From assembly GCF_900115185.1 (NCBI RefSeq), contig NZ_FOVN01000001.1, positions 496,001-560,000 of the forward strand: a stretch of 64,000 nt of DNA, in the 5' to 3' direction. This DNA is from Algorimicrobium echini (GTDB taxonomy: Bacteria > Bacteroidota > Bacteroidia > Flavobacteriales > Flavobacteriaceae). The notes below the pieces were generated by a model. That model was not told the DNA's origin. It worked only from the letters and a program-made list of their open reading frames with translations, and ran no database searches. The number at the start of each line of letters is the position of its first letter. The stretch's first letter is position 1. Positions 44,447 through 53,391 of this stretch are shown here, one piece after another. The translations under genes were made by a program, and so were the position numbers.

Positions 44447-45247
44447 ATGTTCAAATTGAAACTATTAACTGTTTTTTTATTCCTGTTTGCTGGTTTGCAA
44501 TCTGGGTTTTCTCAATTAGGATTTTCACATGAAATTGGTGCTATAGTTGGACCTGTTCAGTTTAGATCGGATTTTGGTGTTCGTAATCATGAAGGTACCA
44601 ATTACGGAAACTCCGGTTTTGGTATTGGTATTGTTCATTATATAAATTTTGCTTACCGAGCAGATTGTAACTGCTACTCTACCGATACCTATTTTAATGA
44701 TCACTTTAAATTACGAAGTGAAATATCTTTCAATAAAACAAAATTAGATCACCATGGCCAATGGGCAGAAGGTAGTGGCGAAAATGCAGAAAAACTACGA
44801 AGACATACTGGTGAAGCAAATAATTTTGACATTGGTATGCAACTGGAATATTTCCCGTTGAGCATTAGAGAATTTCAATCTTTTAGTTACCGATTAGCTC
44901 CATTTATAAGTCTTGGTGCTCACTATACCTCGTATAATCCTAAAGCCTATACTACATATGTTGATCCGGCCACTGGCATAGCAGATAACAATATTCTTAA
45001 TGCTAATAATTTTTGGGACGCTTGGGAGCCAGGCTCTATCAATCCCTCTTCGGGAAGTGCTTGGTCCATGGTAACAAGTGTCGGTGTCCGTTATAAATTA
45101 ACCACATTATCAGATTTAATGTTAGATTTACGTTTACAAACGTATTTTAGTGATTGGATTGATGGCTTAAACCACCAACTAGAATCTAATAAAAATAACG
45201 ATTACCTCTTATGGCTTAACGTTGGATACATTTATTATTTAGATTAA
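44447..45247 (+). CDS. Exported beta-rich protein, THC0290_0291-like family
   Basis: A 266-residue exported protein with signal peptide 1-22 (AGLQSGFSQ). The body is rich in glycine and aromatic residues with alternating strands (HEIGAIVGPVQFRSDFG; NDYLLWLNVGYIYYLD at the end), suggesting an outer-membrane barrel. The paired 'NCYSTDTYFNDHFKLRSEISF' region, read as CNCYST then DTYFNDHFKL, is characteristic of a flavobacterial family that I believe is named THC0290_0291. Function unknown. It has one of the best promoters in the window, so it is probably well expressed. Confidence 0.65.
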   Translation: MFKLKLLTVFLFLFAGLQSGFSQLGFSHEIGAIVGPVQFRSDFGVRNHEGTNYGNSGFGIGIVHYINFAYRADCNCYSTDTYFNDHFKLRSEISFNKTKLDHHGQWAEGSGENAEKLRRHTGEANNFDIGMQLEYFPLSIREFQSFSYRLAPFISLGAHYTSYNPKAYTTYVDPATGIADNNILNANNFWDAWEPGSINPSSGSAWSMVTSVGVRYKLTTLSDLMLDLRLQTYFSDWIDGLNHQLESNKNNDYLLWLNVGYIYYLD

Positions 45248-45285
45248 AAACGAACATCCTAAACAACCTCATTTTTTCTGATATG

Positions 45286-46425
45286 TTATCCGATAGCTTG
45301 TTTTAAATCGGCAATCAAATCATCTACATCTTCAATACCAACACTTAACCTTATTAAAGAATCTACCACACCTGTTTTTTCGCGTTCTTCTTTAGGGATA
45401 CTAGCATGCGTCATACTTGCTGGATGACCCGCTAACGACTCTACTCCACCTAAAGACTCGGCCAAGGTGAAAATTTTCAAGTTCTCTACTATTTTTATGG
45501 CTTCCTCATAATTATTCCCTTTGGTAGTAAATGAAATCATACCACCAAAATCTTTCATTTGTGTCTTGGCTATCTCATAGTTAGGGTGATTTTCAAAACC
45601 TGGCCAATACACGTTTTCAATTTTATCATGCTCGCTTAAATATTTAGCAACAGCACGACCATTTTCACAATGACGCTGCATTCTAATGTGTAATGTTTTA
45701 ATACCTCTTAAAACTAAAAAACTATCCTGTGGTCCACAAATAGCTCCACTTGCATTTTGAATGAAGTATAATTTATTAGCAAGTTCTTTATCCTTTACCA
45801 CCAAAACACCGAGTACAACATCACTATGACCACCCAAATATTTGGTAGCAGAATGCATAACAATGTCAGCACCTAAATCTAATGGTTGCTGTAAATATGG
45901 TGTTGCAAAAGTATTATCAACAGCCAATAATAAATTATGTTTTTTGGAAATGGCCGCACAGGTCTTAATATCAATAACACGCATCATTGGGTTGGTTGGT
46001 GTTTCCACCCATATTAGTTTGGTGTTTTCTGTTACATATTTTTCAATATCACTGGCATTTCCCATGTCAACAAAGTGAAAGATAATTCCTAATTCTTGAA
46101 ATATAGCTGTAAATAAACGGTAAGACCCACCATATAAATCGTTTGTAGAAATAACCTCATCTCCCGGTTTTAAGAGTTTTATTACGGCATCAATTGCTGC
46201 CAATCCCGAACCAAAAGCCAATCCGTAATTACCATTCTCAATACTAGCAACGGCATTTTCTAATGCTGTTCGGGTAGGGTTCTTGCTCCGTGAATACGCA
46301 TACCCTTTATGACTTCCAGGAGTACTTTGCGCATACGTTGTTGTTTGATAAATAGGAGGCATAACGGCTCCAAAAGCAGGATCTACTTTTTGCCCACCAT
46401 GAATGGTTTTGGTATTAAATTTCAT
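45286..46425 (-). CDS. PLP-dependent trans-sulfuration enzyme (cystathionine gamma-synthase or gamma-lyase)
   Basis: A 379-residue Cys/Met-metabolism PLP enzyme. Landmarks are 'YSRSKNPTRTALENAVASIE' near 44, 'SGLAAIDAVIKLLKPGDEVI' near 73, 'ETPTNPMMRVIDI' near 141, the PLP lysine Lys195 in HSATKYLGGHSDV, and 'SLGGVESLAGHPASMTHASI' near 334. The family cannot be split into gamma-synthase (methionine synthesis) and gamma-lyase (cysteine synthesis) by eye; MetB- or Cgl-type activity are both plausible. A strong promoter 99 bases upstream leaves a leader of roughly 90 bases, in which I see no known riboswitch. Confidence 0.9.
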   Translation of the reverse strand: MKFNTKTIHGGQKVDPAFGAVMPPIYQTTTYAQSTPGSHKGYAYSRSKNPTRTALENAVASIENGNYGLAFGSGLAAIDAVIKLLKPGDEVISTNDLYGGSYRLFTAIFQELGIIFHFVDMGNASDIEKYVTENTKLIWVETPTNPMMRVIDIKTCAAISKKHNLLLAVDNTFATPYLQQPLDLGADIVMHSATKYLGGHSDVVLGVLVVKDKELANKLYFIQNASGAICGPQDSFLVLRGIKTLHIRMQRHCENGRAVAKYLSEHDKIENVYWPGFENHPNYEIAKTQMKDFGGMISFTTKGNNYEEAIKIVENLKIFTLAESLGGVESLAGHPASMTHASIPKEEREKTGVVDSLIRLSVGIEDVDDLIADLKQAIG

Positions 46426-46523
46426 AATTTTAAATTTCTAAAGTTTTGCTTGAAAAGACTTTGTTTATAGCTAACAACAAATATTTAACACAGAAAAACT
46501 CATCATATTCAATTCTATTATAA

Positions 46524-46554
46524 CAAAGTTAGAGTTATATTCGGTGTATTCAAA
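46524..46554 (-). promoter_or_regulatory. Promoter TTTG-N19-TAACTTTG of the trans-sulfuration gene
   Basis: On the minus strand TTTG (46554-46551) and TAACTTTG (46531-46524) are separated by 19 bases. The predicted start site near 46518 leaves a leader of about 93 bases. Confidence 0.8.
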
Positions 46555-46595
46555 TGCAATAATTATCTTTAGTACTAAATTAACGTCTCTCCTTT

Positions 46596-47306
46596 ATGCG
46601 AAGTATTTTCTACCTTTTATGTTTATTATTTATCGTTTTATCCTGTCAAGAAGAAGCTGCTATTACCTTTTCAGAGGAAACCTTTACCACGAGCCAAAAT
46701 AAAATTGTTGAAATTAATATTCCCATTGCCGAAGGTAGGGATGCCGTAAAAAACAATATTAACAAATCCATAGAAGAGGTAATAAGCGCAAGCTTACGTT
46801 TAGATAAAGAATTAGAAGCTAAAAATAAGTCTATTTCAGAAAGCATCGATATGTTTAATTCTGAGTATGCTAGTTTTAAATCTGAATTTCCTGATAGCGC
46901 TATAGAATGGGAAGCACAGATTGATGGTGAAATCATGTATCAAACTGATGCTGTAATTTCGGTAGCAATTACCAGTTACTTAAATACAGGCGGTGCACAT
47001 GGCAGCTTGGTAATTACATTTCTAAATTTTGATGCTTTAACAGGTCAATCATTAGAAAACGAACAATTATTTAACGATTTTAACGCTTTTAAAACACTAG
47101 CTAAAGATTACTTTAACGACCACATAGCCGATAAAAAGGAGCTCTATTTTGAACCTGATAATTTTATACTTCCATCAAATATTGGTTTTAATGACAGCGG
47201 GATTATTTTACTTTACAATAGTTATGAAGTGGCTCCGTATTCTACAGGTTTAACTGAATTTACAATTCCTTTTGATGCCATTATGCCTTACTTAAATTAC
47301 ATGTGA
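46596..47306 (+). CDS. DUF3298/DUF4163-type lipoprotein
   Basis: A 236-residue exported lipoprotein with lipobox VLSC (Cys17). The middle region carries an N-terminal DUF4163-like part (KIVEINIPIAEG ... VKNNINKSIEEVI) and a C-terminal DUF3298-like part (SYLNTGGAHGSLVITFLNFD; SYEVAPYSTGLTEFTIPFD), the RsiV-type peptidoglycan-hydrolase-binding fold. These proteins are surface or periplasmic; some bind lysozyme. Function here is not known. Divergent from the trans-sulfuration gene across 170 bases. Confidence 0.85.
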   Translation: MRSIFYLLCLLFIVLSCQEEAAITFSEETFTTSQNKIVEINIPIAEGRDAVKNNINKSIEEVISASLRLDKELEAKNKSISESIDMFNSEYASFKSEFPDSAIEWEAQIDGEIMYQTDAVISVAITSYLNTGGAHGSLVITFLNFDALTGQSLENEQLFNDFNAFKTLAKDYFNDHIADKKELYFEPDNFILPSNIGFNDSGIILLYNSYEVAPYSTGLTEFTIPFDAIMPYLNYM

Positions 47307-47403
47307 TTTTTCTAAGGAGCACGGATTTATAAAATTAGCCTTTTGAAATGGTGTATTTATTTTAAATGCATTTACTTTGCTCCTTTAAACTTGCATTTAT
47401 ACC

Positions 47404-47757
47404 ATGAAAAAAGTCTACTACCTAAAAACTTGCAATACCTGTACACGAATTATCAACGCTATCAATTGGCCTTCTGGTTTTGTATTCCAAGACATCAAGC
47501 AAAACCCAATAACCGTCAAACAAGTTGAAGCCATGCACCAACTTTCAGGAAGTTATGAAGCGCTTTTTAGTAAACGTGCCAAATTGTACAAGGAAATGGA
47601 TTTAAAAAACGCCAATTTAACTGAAACCGACTTTAAACAGTATCTGTTAGAACATTATACCTTTTTAAGCCGACCAGTTGTTATTATTAATCATCAAATT
47701 TTTATTGGAAGTTCTAAAAAAACCATTGAAAATCTAAAAGCAGCTTTAAGTGAATAG
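47404..47757 (+). CDS. ArsC/Spx-family thioredoxin-fold protein
   Basis: A 117-residue protein of the ArsC family. The N-terminal 'VYYLKTCNTCTRIIN' carries CxxC (Cys10, Cys13), as in Spx-type members, and 'FLSRPVVIINHQIFIG' near residue 88 holds the conserved Arg-Pro pair. True arsenate reductase function is uncertain, because these annotations include general thiol reductases and regulators. It overlaps the GTG start of the EamA transporter by 8 bases, so the two are co-translated. Confidence 0.85.
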   Translation: MKKVYYLKTCNTCTRIINAINWPSGFVFQDIKQNPITVKQVEAMHQLSGSYEALFSKRAKLYKEMDLKNANLTETDFKQYLLEHYTFLSRPVVIINHQIFIGSSKKTIENLKAALSE

Positions 47758-48646
47758 CACACGGATTTTTGCTCTTTTTGCCGTTTTCATGGTTCAGGTT
47801 ATTTATGGTTTCACGTTCACCTTTGCCAACGATGTGATAGATGATGGACACATAAAACCATTTGGTTTTATTGTACTTCGTGTTTTTGGAGCCTGCATTC
47901 TTTTTTGGCTGTTGAGCATCTTTACTCCCAAGCAAAAAATTGATAAACAAGATTATATCAAGTTTTTTGTAGCTTCCATTTTCGGGATTGCCTTAAACAT
48001 GCTCACATTCTTTAAAGGCTTTGAATATACAACTCCAATCCACGCTTCAGTTATTATGACTGTAGTGCCAATTGTGGTGCTAACACTGTCAGCCATATTC
48101 CTAAAAGAACGGATAACCAGTCTTAAAATATCTGGAATTGTTTTAGGTTTTGCAGGCGCTATAATTTTAAGTATTTATGGGAAATCTACTCAAATTGGTG
48201 ATAATATTCCATTAGGAAACCTCTTGGTTTTCATCAATGCGGTTTCGTATAGTATCTATCTAATTCTCATAAAAAAAATAACCGAGAAATACCATCCGTT
48301 TACCTTTATAAAATGGTTATTTTTATTCGGATTCATACTCGTATTACCGTTTGGTTACAACGAAGTTCTTTACATAAATTGGTATGAATTTTCACCTTAC
48401 ATCACCTTTTCGGTGCTCTTCGTTATTATTGGAGCTACTTTTGCCACCTACTTATTAAACCCTATTGCTTTACAACATTTAAAAGCATCAACCGTTAGTA
48501 CGTTTTTATACCTCCAACCGGTTATTGCTGGAATTTTTGCTGTATTAATGGGAAGTGACACCATGAATGTAGTGAAATTTGTAGCAGCCGGACTGATATT
48601 TGTAGGCGTATATTTAGTAACTAAAAAACCAAAATTAAAGACTTAA
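47750..48646 (+). CDS. EamA/DMT-family transporter
   Basis: A 298-residue inner-membrane carrier with ten hydrophobic segments in two EamA repeats: 'MVQVIYGFTFTFANDVI' at TM1, 'FEYTTPIHASVIMTVVPIVV' near residue 84 closing the first repeat, 'FINAVSYSIYLILIKKITEK' opening the second, and 'YLQPVIAGIFAVLMGSD' closing it. The substrate is unknown. The start is GTG at 47750, inside the end of the ArsC-like gene. Its 3' end overlaps the converging thioesterase gene by 12 bases. Confidence 0.9.
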   Translation: MNSTRIFALFAVFMVQVIYGFTFTFANDVIDDGHIKPFGFIVLRVFGACILFWLLSIFTPKQKIDKQDYIKFFVASIFGIALNMLTFFKGFEYTTPIHASVIMTVVPIVVLTLSAIFLKERITSLKISGIVLGFAGAIILSIYGKSTQIGDNIPLGNLLVFINAVSYSIYLILIKKITEKYHPFTFIKWLFLFGFILVLPFGYNEVLYINWYEFSPYITFSVLFVIIGATFATYLLNPIALQHLKASTVSTFLYLQPVIAGIFAVLMGSDTMNVVKFVAAGLIFVGVYLVTKKPKLKT

Positions 48647-49114
48647 ATGCACCGGTTTTTTACTACCCACTCGCGTGTCTTCTTTTGTTAAGTACTGAAA
48701 CTTTTTTGTTTTCGGGAACGTTTCGGCTACTGTTAATAACTCATCAGGTAATTCAACCAACTTACGTGTTTTTAAATCCATCCAAGCACCAAGCATTTCA
48801 CAATGTGCTATATTTTCACCTTTATGATTGTAGAAATTATGATCAAATTTAAAAAACATACCATCTTTACTTAATCCAGAAACCTCCAAACTTACCGTTA
48901 ATGGTTTTCCCATAAACACTTCTTTAAAATAATACATGTGCTCGTAAAAAACCACTGGACCTATATTAAAATGTGCAAGTTCTTTCATAGAAAACCCTTT
49001 TTCTATTAAAAAAGCCATTCGGGTATGACTCATAAAATTGGTATAAGCACTGTTTGCTAAATGTCTGTTGGCATCTACATCGCTCCAACGAATTTCGAAT
49101 TGTTTGGTATACAT
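48635..49114 (-). CDS. Acyl-CoA thioesterase (hotdog fold)
   Basis: A 159-residue hotdog protein. 'FEIRWSDVDANRHLANSAYT' near residue 5 contains the 4-hydroxybenzoyl-CoA thioesterase-type Asp, and 'SHTRMAFLIEKGFS' the following helix. It likely hydrolyses acyl-CoA esters. The ATG at 49112-49114 is preferred over the ATG seven codons upstream because it places the first strand at the usual position. A TAGTTTTG box at 49133-49140 (minus) is a possible promoter. Divergent from yicC. Confidence 0.85.
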   Translation of the reverse strand: MYTKQFEIRWSDVDANRHLANSAYTNFMSHTRMAFLIEKGFSMKELAHFNIGPVVFYEHMYYFKEVFMGKPLTVSLEVSGLSKDGMFFKFDHNFYNHKGENIAHCEMLGAWMDLKTRKLVELPDELLTVAETFPKTKKFQYLTKEDTRVGSKKPVHLSL

Positions 49115-49200
49115 TTTATAAAAATTAAGTTGCAAAACTACATAAATCTATGTGCTACACATAATATTCGCTCACAGTTTTCTAAACCTTCAGTTTTAAT

Positions 49201-49208
49201 TACCTTTG
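49201..49208 (+). promoter_or_regulatory. Candidate -7 box (TACCTTTG) of the yicC-gmk-nadD operon
   Basis: TACCTTTG fits TAnnTTTG and lies 20 bases before the yicC ATG. The upstream -33 position reads TTTT instead of TTTG. Confidence 0.5.
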
Positions 49209-49228
49209 TACAACTTTATTTAAGAATT

Positions 49229-50086
49229 ATGATACATTCAATGACTGGTTATGGGAAATCTGTTTTACAGTTACCAACCAAAAAAGTAACGATTGAGGTA
49301 AAATCGTTAAACAGTAAAAACCTGGATTTGAATGCTAGAATGCCTTCAATTTATCGAGAAAAAGAATTGAGTTTACGCAAATTAATTGGCAATCAATTAG
49401 AGCGTGGTAAAATTGACTTTTCTATTTACGTTGAAATGACTGGCGAGGAAACTAGTACACAAATCAATAAACCAGCTGTTAAGCAATACATGAAACAGCT
49501 TAAAGAACTTGTGGATGGTGATGAAACTGAACTCCTAAAAATGGCTGTTCGGTTTCCGGATGCGTTAAATACGGAACGTGACGAAATTGATGAAAACGAA
49601 TGGCAAGCTATATTAGATGAAATTAAAATAGCCTTGAAAAATATTGACACCTATCGTTTAGATGAAGGAAAAGCTCTTGAATTAGACTTTAGAAACCGTG
49701 TTAATAACATAGCCGATATTTTAGAAATGATCATTGCTATGGATCCCGAACGTATTGTAGGTGTTCGTGAGCGTTTACGAAAAGGGGTAGAAGAATTAAA
49801 AGAAAAAGTAGACGAAAATAGATTTGAGCAGGAATTAGTTTTCTACATCGAAAAATTTGATATCACAGAAGAAAAAGTGCGCCTAAAAAATCATCTAGAT
49901 TATTTCCTGCAAGCCTTAAATTCTGCCGATTCAAACGGTAAAAAATTAGGCTTTATAAGTCAGGAAATGGGTCGTGAAATTAACACCATTGGCTCAAAAA
50001 GTAATTATGCACCCATGCAAAAACTTGTGGTGCAAATGAAAGATGAATTAGAAAAAATTAAAGAACAACTCTTAAACGTATTATAA
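49229..50086 (+). CDS. yicC: YicC/YloC family endoribonuclease
   Basis: A 285-residue protein starting MIHSMTGYGK, the invariant N terminus of YicC, which identifies the start at 49229 although the frame is open to 49061. 'EVKSLNSKNLDLNARMPS' near residue 26 and the C-terminal 'FISQEMGREINTIGSKS' with the metal-binding HLDYF region are present. YicC proteins are Mn-dependent endoribonucleases with roles in small-RNA turnover in other bacteria. First gene of an operon with gmk (39-base gap) and nadD. Confidence 0.92.
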   Translation: MIHSMTGYGKSVLQLPTKKVTIEVKSLNSKNLDLNARMPSIYREKELSLRKLIGNQLERGKIDFSIYVEMTGEETSTQINKPAVKQYMKQLKELVDGDETELLKMAVRFPDALNTERDEIDENEWQAILDEIKIALKNIDTYRLDEGKALELDFRNRVNNIADILEMIIAMDPERIVGVRERLRKGVEELKEKVDENRFEQELVFYIEKFDITEEKVRLKNHLDYFLQALNSADSNGKKLGFISQEMGREINTIGSKSNYAPMQKLVVQMKDELEKIKEQLLNVL

Positions 50087-50125
50087 TAGATAATCCATTT
50101 CTATTCGTTTGTAAAATAAATTACT

Positions 50126-50716
50126 TTGACACAGCAAACCAACAACCAAACAGGAAAACTTATTGTATTCTCTGCTCCTTCAGGATCTGGAAAAACCACC
50201 ATTGTCCGTCATCTTTTAGGGTTAGACGCTTTAAATTTGGAGTTTTCTATTTCGGCTACCTCTCGTGAAAAACGCGGTGACGAAATAGACGGTAAAGATT
50301 ATTATTTTCTGTCGGCCCAAGCGTTTAAAAACAAAATTAAAGCGGATGAGTTTCTGGAATGGGAAGAAGTATATCGTGATAATTTTTATGGCACTTTAAA
50401 AACGGAAGTGGAACGTATTTGGGCGCAAGGTAAACATGTTATTTTTGATATTGACGTCTCTGGCGGTTTACGTATTAAGCGAAAATTCCCAAAGGAAACT
50501 CTCGCCATTTTTGTAAAACCACCCAGCATTGACGAATTAAAAATTAGACTTAAAAAGCGACAAACCGAAAGTGCTGACAAAATTAATATGCGTATAGCTA
50601 AAGCATCGGCAGAATTAGCTACTGCACCCCTTTTTGATGTTATTATTGAAAATGATAACTTGGAAAAAGCTCTTAAAGAAGCCGAAAGTTTGGTATCTAA
50701 TTTTTTAAAATCTTAA
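50126..50716 (+). CDS. gmk: Guanylate kinase
   Basis: A 196-residue enzyme phosphorylating GMP to GDP. P-loop SAPSGSGKTTIVRHLL near residue 16, GMP-binding 'SATSREKRGDEIDGKDYYF' near residue 44, lid region 'FLEWEEVYRDNFYGT' near residue 77. The start is TTG at 50126, as no ATG lies between the stop of yicC and the P-loop. Third-position base use matches its neighbours. nadD follows after 9 bases. Confidence 0.96.
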   Translation: MTQQTNNQTGKLIVFSAPSGSGKTTIVRHLLGLDALNLEFSISATSREKRGDEIDGKDYYFLSAQAFKNKIKADEFLEWEEVYRDNFYGTLKTEVERIWAQGKHVIFDIDVSGGLRIKRKFPKETLAIFVKPPSIDELKIRLKKRQTESADKINMRIAKASAELATAPLFDVIIENDNLEKALKEAESLVSNFLKS

Positions 50717-50725
50717 ATAGCTAAC

Positions 50726-51304
50726 ATGAAAATAGGCTTATACTTCGGAACCTTTAATCCTATTCATATTGGACATCTTATTATTGCCAATCAGCTTGCT
50801 GAACAAAGCGATTTGGATCAAATTTGGTTAGTTGTTACACCACAAAGTCCGTTTAAAAAGAAACAATCCTTATTGGATAACTACCAACGTTTGGAAATGG
50901 TTTTTCGTGCTACCGAAGAGTATGATAAACTCCAACCAAGCGACATTGAATTCTCCTTACCACAACCCAATTACACGGTAAATACCTTGGCTCATTTACA
51001 GGAAAAATATCCGCAACATGAATTTTCTTTAATTATGGGTGAAGACAATTTAAAGAGTTTTCACAAGTGGAAAAACTACCAAGTTATTTTGGATAATCAC
51101 GATATTTACGTGTATCCAAGAATTTCTGAAGGAACCATTGAAACCCAATTTGATGGCCATAAACGCATTCATCATATAACTGCGCCTATTATAGAGCTAT
51201 CTTCTACATTTATCAGGCAATCTATAAAAGACGGAATCAACGTTAAACCCATGTTACCACAAACCGTTTGGCAGTATATTGATGAGATGAACTTTTATAA
51301 ATAA
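50726..51304 (+). CDS. nadD: Nicotinate-nucleotide adenylyltransferase
   Basis: A 192-residue adenylyltransferase making deamido-NAD from nicotinate mononucleotide. The nucleotidyltransferase motif GTFNPIHIGHLIIAN near residue 8 and the C-terminal SSTFIRQSIKDG near residue 159 are classic. Cytoplasmic, NAD synthesis. Last gene of the yicC-gmk-nadD operon and convergent with the NMO-like gene 14 bases downstream. Confidence 0.96.
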   Translation: MKIGLYFGTFNPIHIGHLIIANQLAEQSDLDQIWLVVTPQSPFKKKQSLLDNYQRLEMVFRATEEYDKLQPSDIEFSLPQPNYTVNTLAHLQEKYPQHEFSLIMGEDNLKSFHKWKNYQVILDNHDIYVYPRISEGTIETQFDGHKRIHHITAPIIELSSTFIRQSIKDGINVKPMLPQTVWQYIDEMNFYK

Positions 51305-51318
51305 ACCCCTTTAGTTGA

Positions 51319-53118
51319 CTATAAAATGGGAATTTCAATACTATTTATAGCCTGCTCATAAACCATAATATCTGCTTGAACTACAGTAGCATTTGGTTGC
51401 ATGGTTTCTTTAAACAACTTTTTATAATAACCCACACCTACTAATAAATTACTTTTGAAAGTTGTCCATTTTTTAATTTGCTTTACGGTTACATCATCTG
51501 TAAACGTAGCGATGTCGTTCTTTAAATAATTCACATACATTTTTAGCTCTTTTACAAACATATTTGGTCTGTAAGCATCCGATAAAACAGATGTTTTTCC
51601 ATAAATATGCTTAACCATTTGTGCCAATGAAACCTCCTTGTCAAAATAAGCCAAATTGGGTCCAGGACAAATTACCACACCTTGCTGCTGCCCTTTTATT
51701 GGCATATCATTTTCTAGATAAGACGCATTGGCAAGGCCAACACAAAGGCAGGCTTTTTCAGTGATTTTGTTTTTTGTCATTTCAAAAACAGTAGCCGTCA
51801 ACGTTGCTTTTCTTGCCTCCAATTCCTCCAATTTTACATCCTGATATTTTTTGGATGCCGTACATATACCTTCTGGACCAAACTCTTTACTCAAGGCTAA
51901 AAACTTTTTAGGACAGGAACTTCCCGCTTTGTTATTCTCAATACGTGTTTGTTTGTAAAACTCGTTAGATGTTCCCTTAATGGTATTAAAAGGCACGCCT
52001 AACGGTGAAATGTTACTTAAATACAAATCGGATTCTTTAGCTTCTGCCAATAGCTTACGTGTTTCGGTATCCACAGATGTTGCCTCTGGAACTAATAGAA
52101 ATGGACTTCCCCAACCAACAGAATCTACTTGGTAGTTGTCAATTAAAAAATCGTGTTCCGCAGCTGTACCAACACCGCCTTGAACGGTTATTTTTATGCC
52201 TAATGGTTGTTCTGGAATACATAACGCTTTTTCCGTTAATGCTTTTACAAAAACGCTATGTGTGTCTTGTATTAATTCTACTTTTTTACTTTTAAATTCT
52301 TCTAAAATGGGTCCCAATAAATGCCCTTCTGTAGCAAAGGCATGACCACCACAATTTAAACCAGATTCAATTCGGTATTCGGAAACCCAAAGCCCTTTTT
52401 TGGCTAAAAATTTTCCCTGAATTATAGCTGAACGAAAATCGCTTACTTTTAAAATAATTTTCTTTTTTATCTGATTTTTTGCGTTGGGATAAAAATCTTT
52501 GAAATTCTCAAAATAACTATATAATCTTGGATTCATACCTGCTGAAAGTACCACAGACGAACTTAAATTACTATTAGCAAAACCGCGAAGTGAGGCATGT
52601 GCATCATTAAATTCTACTGGTAATTGTTCTGATTTATAAAAGTTTTCTTTATCGATTTTCGTCATGATATTCACATCTATTTCACCAGCAGATAAATGAG
52701 AATCTACATAGTTTTTAATGGTATCTTTAAGCATCAAACCTTCATCTAACAAATTTGAAAGCCCTAGCTTAATGCTGGATTTATTGGGAAGCATATCAAT
52801 AAAATTCTCTAAAGCCGATTTGCTTCCTGAAATTTCTTCTTTAAATTTTGAAAACTTGTTTTTAACAATGGTATCCACCAGGTTTAAATATGCTGTAATA
52901 CGTTTAGCGCGATAATCGTCCACTTTTTTAGAAATTTCCTGATATGGCAAACTAAATTTTTCACTATAAAAAGCGTTCATGCGCTCTAAAAGCTCATCGT
53001 CAATAATAGATATTAGGGATGAAATCCCGTATTGCGCCACACGAATAGGACTATCAATAGTATAGGCTAAACCCATAACAGGAATATGGAAATTATGTGT
53101 GTGGTTGGATGCTATCAT
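51319..53118 (-). CDS. Nitronate-monooxygenase/FabK-like FMN-barrel protein with insertions and extra cysteines
   Basis: A 599-residue cytoplasmic protein without signal or membrane segments. The first residues 'HIPVMGLAYTIDSPIRVAQY' match the opening beta-strand of NMO-type TIM barrels. 'ESGLNCGGHAFATEGH' at 251-266 resembles the NMO EAGGH block, and 'ITVQGGVGTAAEHDFLI' (310-326) with 'VDSVGWGSPFLLVPEA' (331-346) the phosphate-binding GGI and GTRFL blocks. Unlike ordinary NMOs (about 320-360 residues), it has a long insertion at about 50-185 and a C-terminal half with Cys402, Cys419, Cys457, Cys459 and Cys484 that could hold an iron-sulfur cluster. The substrate is unknown. Single gene on the minus strand, divergent from DUF305. 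Confidence 0.6.
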   Translation of the reverse strand: MIASNHTHNFHIPVMGLAYTIDSPIRVAQYGISSLISIIDDELLERMNAFYSEKFSLPYQEISKKVDDYRAKRITAYLNLVDTIVKNKFSKFKEEISGSKSALENFIDMLPNKSSIKLGLSNLLDEGLMLKDTIKNYVDSHLSAGEIDVNIMTKIDKENFYKSEQLPVEFNDAHASLRGFANSNLSSSVVLSAGMNPRLYSYFENFKDFYPNAKNQIKKKIILKVSDFRSAIIQGKFLAKKGLWVSEYRIESGLNCGGHAFATEGHLLGPILEEFKSKKVELIQDTHSVFVKALTEKALCIPEQPLGIKITVQGGVGTAAEHDFLIDNYQVDSVGWGSPFLLVPEATSVDTETRKLLAEAKESDLYLSNISPLGVPFNTIKGTSNEFYKQTRIENNKAGSSCPKKFLALSKEFGPEGICTASKKYQDVKLEELEARKATLTATVFEMTKNKITEKACLCVGLANASYLENDMPIKGQQQGVVICPGPNLAYFDKEVSLAQMVKHIYGKTSVLSDAYRPNMFVKELKMYVNYLKNDIATFTDDVTVKQIKKWTTFKSNLLVGVGYYKKLFKETMQPNATVVQADIMVYEQAINSIEIPIL

Positions 53119-53177
53119 GATGTGTAATTTATAAAATAATTAAGCTGTAAAAGTGCTAAATGTAAATCACTCAAAAG

Positions 53178-53191
53178 ATGATAAATATCAT
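53178..53191. promoter_or_regulatory. Perfect palindrome in the NMO-like/DUF305 divergent region
   Basis: ATGATAAATATCAT is a perfect 14-base inverted repeat, extended outward by AAAAG and CTTTT (two-base bulge). It lies 60 bases upstream of the NMO-like gene and 200 upstream of the DUF305 gene, a good candidate operator; the regulator is unknown. Confidence 0.45.
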
Positions 53192-53391
53192 ACCTTTTAG
53201 TCTTTTATTGTTTTCGGTTAAAAAAAATTCGTATAGAGTCTGTATAAATTATTATTAAATAATAGCTTTTGTAGCCAATACAAGCATCTAAATATGAAAT
53301 AAATGGATGTATTAAAAAGGAAATAAAAGCCTTAAATTGTTAAAGACATTATTAACTACAGGCTAAAAAACTATAATTTTAACTTATAACC

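Noticed and set aside
47314-47385. Inverted AAGGAGCA / TGCTCCTT copies upstream of the ArsC-like gene
   Set aside because: Arms of 8 bases are 56 bases apart, well within chance for this length; no promoter element is linked to them.
49061-49228. N-terminal extension of the YicC frame
   Set aside because: The invariant MIHSMTGYGK start of YicC is at 49229 and the extension would overlap the divergent promoter and gene.
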